This document shows, piece after piece, positions 11,250-21,300 of a stretch of 64,000 nucleotides of DNA. Where the stretch lies: assembly GCF_035083965.1 (NCBI RefSeq), contig NC_089724.1, forward strand, positions 18,060,974-18,124,973, written 5' to 3'. The stretch is from Branchiostoma lanceolatum. Its lineage: Eukaryota; Chordata; Leptocardii; Amphioxiformes; Branchiostomatidae. Numbering within the stretch: position 1 is the stretch's first letter; each line of letters begins with the position of its first letter. A program made the translations under genes and the position numbers. The notes under the pieces were generated by a model that worked only from the letters and a program-made list of their open reading frames with translations, was not told the origin of the DNA and searched no databases.

Positions 11250-14069
11250 TTTTCGCTTTAACAAGCTTAGACGTGTTTTTTCTTTCTTTAGGGTGTTCAT
11301 ACGGCTGAATGGTGGGATGTTGGAGCCGAACCAATCTGGCAGACCGCACGAATGCAGGGCCGCAAAACAGCTGCTTACTTCTGGCCCGGGAGCGAGGCGC
11401 CTATCAAGGGCATGCGTCCAGATATTTGGGTATCTTATAACGCAAGTCATTCGGCCCAGGTGTGTTATTGTCTTGTCCAGTGCTGTTCGTACTTCACTTA
11501 TTTAGATGGCCTAGACTTTCCCATTGCAATTGATTGTTTTTAGAAAAATAAAACACAAACCTTGTGCATGATCAGTTTCAAATGAAATCAAACTCAAGCC
11601 ATATCATGTCATACCAAATCTACTTCATCAAAGTAAACAAACAACTATGTAAACGTGTTTTATCAAATTTAGTACAGGTGATATTTGTCAGTACTTGGCT
11701 CGCTAACAATTGTATTGCTGTATGTATCTGCCTGTAGTTCCGTGTGGACAGAGTGATGGAATGGTTTGTGGAAGAAGATGCCGACATCGTGACGTTGTAC
11801 TTGGAGGAGCCCGATGCCACGGGACACGCCTACGGGGCGAACGGGCCAGAAGTCATTGAAAAGGTTAATTAAAGAAACTAAAATCATAATGCGTCACTAA
11901 GTGAATTATGCGAAATGAAAATAGTTTCTACCTTGTAACATTTTCTGATTTAACACATGGGTCTAAAACTATTCGCCATCAGATGTGAATCTGGTCATTC
12001 TAACAACGTTCTTTGGTGATGGGTAGGTTTTACCAAGGACATTGGTTTTACATAAATCATTATGTATGAACCATACACACTTTATTTAGGCAAACGGCCA
12101 TCAGATGCATTTATGTACAGCATGGAGAATACTTTATACATTCCTGTTGAGGTCAGACTTATGATGGAGCTGGGGTATTTTAAGGGGCTATTGTTGTAGC
12201 TAGCTAGAAACGTCCATACCATTATTTTTTGGAGGGCTTACATTGTATGCAGTATAGACGCTATATGTTGGCTATGCCATAAGGTAAGGGAGTCTAGTCT
12301 CCAAAATTGTTAAATTCTTTGTCCTGGTCAGTTTCCCCTCTGACATATAACCGAGAAAACGGAACACGTTAGTCAACATTACGATCTTCCCCACTATACC
12401 AACATCTGCTTGGTGGTTAGTAAGTCTCCAGCAGGTATCGATGTGACGTGCCATTTCTGCCCGCAGTCGGAGCAGATGGACGGCGTGCTGGGGTACCTGC
12501 TACAGAAGGTGCGGGACGCCGGGCTGGAGGACAGCCTCAACATCATCCTGGTCAGCGACCACGGCATGGCCACCGTCAGCAGCGACCGCATCATTTCTCT
12601 GTACGACTACGTGAACAAGTAAGCCTGACTGCCTCGTGTTGTCAGCTTTTAAAAGGCTACGTTTTATGGATCACAGCCTCTGCAGACTTCAAATTATAAC
12701 ACTTTCGCCGCTGAAACTAGCTATCAGTGCCCCAGCGCTCATATTTATCTGAGCACAAGCCAGTTCTCCTGCCGAACGTCTATTGCGTCTAATAACATTG
12801 CCGCCTTTCCTTACTACCTTTACATAAACATAGTTGACCGGCGCAGAATGGTCCGCAAACACCATACTAGTATTGTCGTGAGGAAAAAACACAACAACAA
12901 CCCTGCAATGCAATGTGTATGTTGAAATGCCTTGATTTATGGCATATAGGACCTATTGAGATAGAACTGATAAGTTAACGGTTTTCCTGGTATCCCACCA
13001 TCGCCACGGGAGGGTAGCAAAATTTCTTTTTTTTTTTTTTTCGAAATTAGGCGAAAATCAATGCGCGCGGCGATGTCATCCGTACAACGGACTTGCTGTG
13101 GCCAATCAGTGACGTGCTTGTAGAATCTTTTGGCGGAACCTTTAGGGGCGGTGCCCATTATGTATCCTTTCAAAGGCACTTGTTGTGGGTGTTCGTGAAT
13201 TTGAAATTTTATTCTCGCTTCCATAGAACTTGGATAGACAAGGTAGCCGACTTCGCCCCATTGGCAAGCATTCTGCCGGTCAGCGGCCGTGAGGACGACG
13301 TGGTGAACGCCCTACAGAACGCTCACCCCAACATGAGTGTGTACAGGAAGGAAGATCTCCCCGAGCGCCTGCACTATTCCAAGCACAGGCGCATCATGCC
13401 GCTCCTGGCTGTTACGGACGAGGGATGGCTTATTGTTCCTGTGAGTGGGATTCAATGGGACATTTACAGATAACAACATTACATATCAATTACTGTGCCG
13501 TTCTGGGGGCATTTATACTTATAGGATGCTGAATGTTCACATTCTGAAACAAGACGACTACCGTTTCACTGATGATATTCTTACGGGAATAGAAAAAATG
13601 TAGGAACCCAAGGAACACAGGATAAGCTGAAGATAACACATACATTGATAAGAAGTTTATAGAATACATGACTGTACATCTCTGTGTATTGGTGTGAATA
13701 GATATTGGCTTTATGAACAATGTTGAAAAAATAATTTGTTTTGTGTTGTTGCAGAACAAGACTGAGCTTACCCCCGACCAGCTGGCCTTCAAGGGCATGC
13801 ACGGCTGGGACCAGGAGATGTCGTCCATGCGAACCATCTTCCTGGCCCGAGGCCCGAGTTTCCGCCGTGGCCACCGTCTGCCCCCCTTTCACAACGTCGA
13901 CATCTACAACCTGCTGTGCTCCCTGATCGACATCACCCCCGCCCCCAACAACGGATCCTGGGAACGAGTTCGGGGTCTCCTCGCCGATCCGAGTGCATCT
14001 GTTGCTATGGAGATGACTCCAAACTGCATTCTCCTCTTTGTCATCTTCGTCCTTTTAACTATCATTTAG
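8779..14069 (+). CDS. Ectonucleotide pyrophosphatase/phosphodiesterase, ENPP4/5/6-like, with serine nucleophile and GPI-like tail
   Basis: Exons 8779-8907, 9564-9675, 10888-10961, 11292-11459, 11738-11863, 12467-12618, 13227-13440 and 13755-14069 join in phase to 429 aa. Residues 1-22 are a signal peptide. The alkaline-phosphatase-fold metal ligands are all visible: D35 (MDGFRWD), D187 and H191 (PDATGH), D234 and H235 (SDHGM), H341 (MHGWD). The position of the nucleophile is S71 (TKSFPNH), where most ENPPs have threonine and ENPP6 has serine. The C-terminus ends in an ~15-residue hydrophobic run with no cytoplasmic tail, like a GPI-attachment signal (as in ENPP6) rather than the ENPP4/5 transmembrane anchor. 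The lack of somatomedin B and nuclease-like domains matches the short ENPP4-7 class. It should hydrolyse phosphodiester or phosphocholine bonds outside the cell; the substrate cannot be told from sequence alone. Intron 3 holds a TG microsatellite. Confidence 0.92.
11188..11249. repeat. (TG)n microsatellite
   Basis: About 60 bp of TG dinucleotides in ENPP intron 3, directly upstream of the exon starting at 11292. Confidence 0.95.
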
Positions 14070-14892
14070 GTGTAAGTGAAGATGTTGGGAGGTTTGCTTA
14101 GTAGTGACTGTGCTGTAGTAATGCTATTTTGACAAAATGACATCGCAAACTGGGACAAACTGGAAATAGTCCCCGTGTATCTTTGCTCAACGTCTCAACG
14201 TTTATCTATTCGAGTAGCATAAGACGGTCCCTTTTGTGCGTTTTGTCTTGGTGTGTAAATGATTTAAGGCTTGAGGTGGAGATGTCCTGAGCTGTTTGTA
14301 ACATAGTTTTTAAATTAGATTATTTCTTAATATTAGATATGACAAAGGAATCTTGTATATGATAAATGAGTGTCTCACATCTCTGTTGAAAATGATGTGA
14401 GCTATTCATGAATATATCATAGTTTTAACTATGTTTTTAATTATTCAACGGTCTTCTTTTCTTTTCTGTTTGAAAAGGATATTGTCAGTTACGTCCAGTC
14501 TATCTTCAAATCTGAGACTGTCCGAACATTTAATCATTGTTTATCTTGAATACATTTAGATGTACTTGTGTATGAAGCTAAGAGTTCAGCTTTTGCAAAA
14601 CGTTGAATGGTTTTCCTTTTTAAAAACTTGCTTACCCCCGAAGCATTTAACGTTTATGTCGAGAGTGAACATCATACCAGAGAGACCCTTTTTAGATTTG
14701 CCATTTGAACAGCACTGTCACCTGGTTAAGTGTATATTTAGTGGGAAGCAAGCCAGTGGTGTTATTCTATCTAAGTTTAAACATCCATTTTGCGACTGAA
14801 ACATGTGCAGCTTTTTCAACATTGTTCCGTGTAGTACAATGTATTTTATGCAAGCACAACTGCACAAGCATTCAAGGATGCAATAGATGAAG

Positions 14893-14898
14893 AATAAA
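14893..14898 (+). terminator. Polyadenylation signal AATAAA, ENPP gene
   Basis: AATAAA about 820 nt after the stop, followed by a GT-rich stretch (TTTGTGTCT). It lies just before the inserted element at 14976. Confidence 0.55.
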
Positions 14899-14975
14899 TC
14901 ATTTGTGTCTACGATGTAAGGTTACAGTTACCCTGTCATTGAAAAATCAACCGGATCTTCGTCTGTCATGATCTA

Positions 14976-15924
14976 ACGGGGGGTGCCCTAACTTGTCACG
15001 CGCCCTAACATGTCACGGATTTTTTACTGATATTATTTTGCATAAGTACGCCGTGTTTGTGACCACTGACTACGCTGATAAGGAAGGTAAATAAATGAAG
15101 TTCATGCATATAGCTGTCATTCGTATTAAAAACATATGTGTATATATTCATTTCTTGTTTTGTCGAAAAATAGTACTTTATCGGACAATAATGATGGTAG
15201 TTAGACCCTACCAGTCTCCCAGGGTCGCTGGGGAAATAGTAGAAATTGGCCAAATAGAGTTAAATGTTTGAGGGGAGTCGGCTACGGAGATAAGGTCAAA
15301 TTTGACCTTATCTCCGTAGCCGACTCCCTTCAAACATTTAACTCTATTTGGCCAATTTCTAATATTTCCCCAGCGACCCTGGGAGACTGGTAGAGTCTAG
15401 ATGGTAGTGCTGAGTAGAGGGTCACTGCGTAGCTAGACGGCCCAGTGCCTAAATATATGACCTGTGCCAAGCAGATACACAACTATCATACACGTAAGAA
15501 ATATAACTTCATAAAGCACTAAAAATTTGGGTCTTTAAATGTTTGTTGAGGAGAAAACTGACCAAAGAAAAACAACGTAAACAATGCTGTCGCTAGAATA
15601 TAGTGGACTACAAGCCATATTTACATTTTCTGAACTTCATCACCAACTTCCGAAGAGGGCAAAATTACAAAAGCATGCTAAGTTAGGCACACTATCTGGC
15701 GTAGCACTAAATCAGAACGAACATTCGCGAAAACATCTAACAGCGTTTTGCGCTTGTAACGCGGAGCGGCCCATAACAGTATAAATTCATTTCTTGTCCA
15801 AATATGTTCTTGAGATGAATGTGTTCAATATTCATTCATTAGAACCTGAGCCTCTGGCAGCCAGCGATGGAGCGCCGTGAGTTCGAGCGCGTAAAAAAAC
15901 GTGACATGTTAGGGCACCCCCCGT
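14976..15924. mobile_element. 949-bp TIR element with TA target duplication and an internal palindrome
   Basis: The ends are inverted copies of ACGGGGGGTGCCCTAAC followed by (T/A)TGTCAC. TA dinucleotides flank both sides (14974-14975 and 15925-15926), as for TA-targeting DNA transposons. The interior has no transposase frame. It includes a 186-bp near-perfect palindrome at 15208-15393 (93-bp arms, two mismatches, no loop). This is a non-autonomous element, family not named. Confidence 0.8.
15208..15393. repeat. 186-bp near-perfect palindrome
   Basis: Arms 15208-15300 and 15301-15393 are complementary with two mismatches and meet with no spacer at TCAAATTTGA. It lies inside the TIR element at 14976-15924 and may be a second, nested foldback insertion. 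Confidence 0.9.
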
Positions 15925-16402
15925 TATATGTATCTAACAACATGACTGACGTCATCTCTTAAGTTGCGTTCTTATTACAACATGTTTGAAATAAAAAAGT
16001 TCATTATCTGCCATAACGTAGCGTTACACATAACGTTAGAGTTCAGCTGTTAGGACCTGGGGAATACTTGACCTAGAGAAGAGACCAATAGATGTGACAG
16101 GTGCGACCTCACAGCACATACCTACAATGGAGGAGTAGATATTCCTCATTACTTATGCAAATTCAGTCCAAATTTGCATAATTAGCACTTCAGTTTGTAC
16201 ATCTATGCCTAACCCACCTGCGTACCAAATAACATGAAAATCTGTCGTTCCTTTCTTCAGTTATTCTCCTTGGAAGATTTTAACAAATACGCCATTGCAG
16301 TTCCAGTGACACATACCAGGGAGCCCAAAATTGATCTTGACCTTTCTCCTCCCAGCGCCTACCCACATACCAAATATCATTACAATCCATCCTCACTAGT
16401 CT

Positions 16403-16521
16403 TTTAGTTTCTGGATTGTTATAGAAATCATTGTCTCTCATGAGGAAAACAAGGAAAAGGGATGTTCATTGTTTTCTTGTAGAAAAAATCTAATTGCCCA
16501 AACCTTACCTTTTTCTTACAA
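16403..16521. repeat. Dispersed repeat, copy 1 (~118 bp)
   Basis: Nearly identical (one difference noticed) to 19678-19797 in a GPAM intron. It starts CTTTTAGTTTCTGGATTG and ends CCTTACCTTTTTCTTACAA. Similar phrases such as ACCAAATATCATTACAATCC lie just upstream, so the full repeat is probably longer (from about 16200). Confidence 0.85.
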
Positions 16522-17427
16522 GTTATGCTGATTTTAAGCGTCCGGGGACACAAACATACGGCTCGTACACACAGGACATTTTACACACACGCAAACGCGC
16601 GCAAAACAATATCCCATGAAAAAGTATTTTTCATGGAGATAACAAAACAATACAAACAAAACAAAACACTACCGAAATCATCATATCCTTTGTTACTTAG
16701 CAAAAGCAAGACTCCTGAAAAATGTGTCTTCGAACGTCGTTCCCAACTGTATAAGACTAACGGACATAATTTACATGATGTGGGCACCCTTATTTACGTA
16801 TGGATGACCTTTCACCTTTTACAAAGATGGCGGGCTAAATGCGAAATGCGTGAAAATCGCAAAATTTTAACTCGTTTTTCTCAGACTTTCCGTCAGGTTT
16901 GCCTCTGCATTGGTTGAAAAAGGTGTGTTTTTCCACTCTAAGTGTATGATAGTCTTGAGTTCTGTACCACTGCAAGCGGGGGTTTCCACGGTCTCGAGAA
17001 AACGTCGTTTGCTCAAAGGTCGCTCATGATCAAAATTGTTGCTGGTCTGTGTACGTCTAGTCTAAAGAGAAAAACTTGATGCCGCTGTGAAAAGCTTGAC
17101 ACCATGTTACCGTAATAAGAGATAGGTGAGTAGAAAGCCACTGTGTTTGTTCAGTTTGGGATGTTTTTCTTTGGGTTCCTGTATTTTTGTATGACACAAA
17201 TATTGCACAGGTTTTGTCCTTGAACAAGTCGTCCAACCCCCAGGCGGGTGTAACTAGCGGGATCGTTAAAGTGCTAAATTCCAAGGACAGCGTTGTTAAA
17301 GGTCAGGCTTGTGGCTTGTGTGGCTTCTGTATGTATTTGTTTGAGCTGTTTGCAATATTGTGTATGCTTGAACAATTATGAATCATTTAATTTTTTTTAG
17401 GGGGGGGGCAGTATCAATCAGGCCAGA

Positions 17428-17715
17428 AATGTGGGGTCGTGTGGCGCAACAGCAGAGCGTTCGGCTCTGAACCATGTCACCAATCTTGTGACCTTGGGAA
17501 AGGCACTTAACATGACCTTCCTCACCTCACTTTAAATGAGTACCTAGCCTAGGTCAGGGACGTCCCTCAGATAGGACGTTAAATGGAGGTCCTGTGTTTG
17601 GGGAGTCAGCCATACCCACGCACGTTCAAGAACGCACCACACCTTTCAAAAAAGAGTAGGGGCATGCCCCGGTGTGCAATGGTCCCAAACCCTTAAGTCG
17701 GTTGACCCGATATAT
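17428..17715 (+). mobile_element. tRNA-derived SINE
   Basis: The head looks like a tRNA 5' half with an A-box-like TGGCGCAACAGCAGAGCG and a GGCTCTGAACC arm. It is followed by the conserved SINE core phrase CTTGGGAAAGGCACTTAAC and later GGGACGTCCCTCAGATAGGA. The body continues to about 17715. Plus strand. It lies upstream of the GPAM start codon, perhaps in a 5' intron. Confidence 0.75.
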
Positions 17716-17960
17716 GTCAGTAATTGCCGATTCTTCGGCAGATGGACATTACAGAAGAAGAGTGTTTTTCAGGAGGTTTTAAGCTGTGATTTAGGCAGCG
17801 TGATATATCTAAATCCAATATGAGCATTAGTGAGCTGAATTTTGTTCTCAGCATTACAGTAGTTGCACAGTCATCATTACATGTGGCAAAGTCATCACGG
17901 ACCGAGTATTTAGTGTAAGTTAGAATAGTTTTAAAGCAATTCACGTATAACTGATAAAAA

Positions 17961-18040
17961 CTGTTTTGCTGGAGACTAACCTCTCTGGCTGAGAGTTTGA
18001 TCAATATCTCAGCCAGAGAGGTTAGTCTCCAGCAAAACAG
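17961..18040. repeat. Perfect 34-bp hairpin
   Basis: The arms 17961-17994 and 18007-18040 are exactly complementary with a 12-nt loop. It sits about 260 nt upstream of the GPAM start codon. It could be a foldback remnant or a structured RNA; no mature-miRNA family is recognised. Confidence 0.85.
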
Positions 18041-18301
18041 ATATTAACAGTTAGTAACCAGCTACCAACCCCCACCCCCTACCACCAGACCACCCCTACA
18101 ATATGATCAGCAATTGCCTTCACACAGCTTGACCCAGTTTTTCCTCAAGGAAATTCCATAAGAGGCCAAACCCCCATAGCCTAGCCCTGGGGTAGAATAG
18201 TTAATGTAATAAACGCATATGCTGATCCTAGCAGGGACTACAGAGAAGATAAGGCTTCTCTGACGATGTTTTAAATCTGACTGTATTACTATCATAGGAA
18301 C

Positions 18302-21300
18302 ATGGAGAGCCAAGAAGCTTTGAATGCTGTCTATGCCAAGTGGGAGAAGAAAGGTCGGGGGTCAATGCAATGTCAGAAGTCAGAACCAAGGTCACAGGCT
18401 GAAGATGAAGAGACGAACAGGTACCTAATGTGATGCTTTCATCTTGTTTTCATCATTTCCTTCTGAAACAATATTACAACTGTGCTACAGCTTTGTACAT
18501 GGTAATCTAAATGGTAGATGTATATGGCTGTCTTGAAGCTTTTTTGAAGGAAGGGTACAAATGGCTTATGTTGAAAAGTTGCATTCAAAATTTCTTCAGG
18601 GGAAGGGAAAAGGAAAAGATCTTTTGTTGCCTATTTAGAATGCATTGCTCTTACCCAATGTGTACATTGTGTTATCTGAAGGTCTGTTATAGATGCATCA
18701 TATACACAATGTTATCATTTGAATGCATAGTTAGAATGATTACTATCCACAGAGTACCCAGCTTGCTTACTGAGCCCAGGCTACCAGGGAGACCAGGTCT
18801 GAAGGATGCGTATGCCGACAATGTCAGACCCAGATCACGGGCCCCAAAGAGGCTGCAGAGCCGGGCTAGAAGAGACAAACTTGTGAGTCATTAGTGTGAT
18901 TTTTTTTGCAATTTTGAGGCTCTAAGATCATCGTGCGAAATGAAAGAAGTTGAAGATATAAAGCTACTGCAATAAATGTTGTGCAGTAGATTGTTATAGT
19001 GTAAACCGTACATAGAGTCTGACTGAGGCATTAGAATTTGAGAAACTTTAAAAAGTGCAGAAAAAAAGTATTCTTTACCTTCAGGCCCATTCATTCATTC
19101 ATTCATCAGTCATTCATGACCTCACTTTTCATCTTCATACCATTTTGAATGCCATTCCTTTAGCCAGCGTCAGCTCCCAGGCTGCACTTCTTCAAGGTGG
19201 AGCCAATGTTGATGGACAGCACCAGTCTGAGCAGCAGGCCGTTCACTGGTCGAGCCTGCAGCAAGTGTGTGCCAGTCAGTAGGGTCAGTACTTTAGTTTG
19301 TCCTGTGGGATTGTATGTTTTAGGGGTTATGAAAGGGGTGAGTAGTTTAGTTTGTCCAGTGGGATTGTATGTTTTAGGGGTTATGAAACCGTAACTTAAT
19401 ATTTTATGTTGGAGGTTCTCCCCCCAGGAATCATTGAAATCGCCAGCTGGCGACATGTATGTCCTGGTAACAGATGGATTGAAATAAGCTAATACACAAG
19501 GCATTTTTGTATTTCAATTAATCCTTTCTTTTCTTGATGATCTTACTGTAAAAACATGTTTTCCCCATGTCTATCAACAGAACACATTCTTTAATGAGAA
19601 CACATCAACAATGGGTGTGAGGAACATGCTGGACATACTGGCTGAACACAGGTTGGTGAAGTACTACATGTACTAGTCTTTTAGTTTCTGGATTGTTATA
19701 GAAATCATTGTCTCTCATGAGCAAAACAAGGAAAAGGGATGTTCATTGTTTTCTTGTAGAAAAAATCTAATTGCCCAAACCTTACCTTTTTCTTACAACA
19801 AAGCTCTTTCAGGATACCTTCTCGGCTAGTTTCCTATGAAATAAAGAACATTCTCTGTTTTACTGTCTGTAGTGTGTATCAGTCATTCAGTGTTGTACAA
19901 TCTGATGTAGATTGGCAGTAGTTGTATTTGTAATTCTTCCTTCGCTATACATGTCAACCTCCCCAACATCACTAGTGGTGGTTGTTGTCCACATGACCAT
20001 TAGCATGAACTAAAGATGATTTGCACTTTACCCTGCATTCATTCAGGGACGAAGAAGAGGAAGAGTGAGTCATTGTCTCATGTAATATTTCTTCAGTCAA
20101 AACAAATTAAACTTCTGTTTGAAACTGTCTTGATGTTGTACAGTGTTCAGTGTAAAGGTTTACAGCTGTTTTGTCTGTTTTTAGTATGTGATAGAATTCC
20201 GTTCAAGGTTTCTGTTGTGTGTAACATTGAAATTTCCAACCAATAAGGTGTGACAATGTATTACCTCTGCAGTTTGTGTCCTGAAAATAACAGGAAAATG
20301 ATTTTGTATGGTTGCTATACAATCACTAGATTTCTGTTAGGAAAGGCAATATTTGCATATTGTCTTAATAGCTTTGGTTATTATCATGTTGTATAAGATG
20401 TTACAATAAATGTTCAGATAGAGCTTTGGGTTATTCAGATGATTTATAGCATTGTATCCTATGTGATCACCTGTGAACTTCAAGGTATCTTGACATTTTT
20501 CTTGTAACCGCAGGTGTGGATTGCAAATATGACAAAGATCTGTATTGTAATTTGTGTAGGGGCTGTCCCTTATTTTCATTGTTGATTTAAGTAAATTGCG
20601 TACAAAGAGTTGTATCGTAACCATGTACACGTACACCTGAAACTGGTTCCAAATCACTGGATGTACAGAACTTGTGCAGAACATGCAATCTTGAAGTTTT
20701 ACAGTTGTCTCAGACCTATGCATTAAGCCATCCAATGTGAGTATTGCTGGTTGTTGTTCCCTAGACCCCCGGGTATGCTGGGTCGCCTGTTCTACACAGC
20801 GTGGTTCTCGGTGACCAGACGAGTGGACCACTACTACCCCAGTACTAAGGTCATGCACGATGCAGTCCTGTCCTGTTCAAGGTTAGGATCATGCTCCAAG
20901 TCTGAAAAGAGTCTACTAGGATATTAGATACTATAGGAATCAAATACTGTAACAGTGTCTACTTGTTCTGTTAAAACATAACATATTTATATGATGTTTT
21001 AACAGAACACATTTATGTCAACCATGTCATAGATTTAAGGTTTGAAGTGTCACTTATTTGTAAAATTAAATTATACTAATTGATTTCAATTCCAGAGTGA
21101 GAGAAGCCATGCGCAAGACTATAATCCGAGACTGTGAAGGTAGGCTAGTTGGAAATTCAGTTAATTGGACACAATTGTCTGAAGTATAAAGGAGTACAAA
21201 AGCACAATGTGTAATCCTGACTAACTTGTTCTCCATTTACTACTCTTATTATCAAGAGCAATTGGCATTTACAACATGTACCAGTTCCCTGTATAGCAAT

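Larger units (their letters stand above)
14070..18297. other. ENPP 3' UTR, repeats and GPAM upstream region
   Basis: After the ENPP 3' UTR this 4.2-kb stretch holds the TIR element (14976-15924), a dispersed repeat (16403-16521), a SINE (17428-17715) and a hairpin (17961-18040). GPAM must have at least one 5' UTR exon here, because its start codon lies 4 nt after a splice acceptor (AG at 18296-18297). I could not place that exon or the promoter with confidence. Confidence 0.5.

Noticed and set aside
11017..11505. Frames of ~110-141 codons across ENPP intron 3 and exon 4
   Set aside because: Driven by the TG repeat; the supported exon is 11292-11459.
20337..20858. 173-codon minus-strand open frame, the longest in the window
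   Set aside because: Antisense to GPAM coding exon 20765-20881 and its upstream intron; no recognisable domain and no splice or promoter support.
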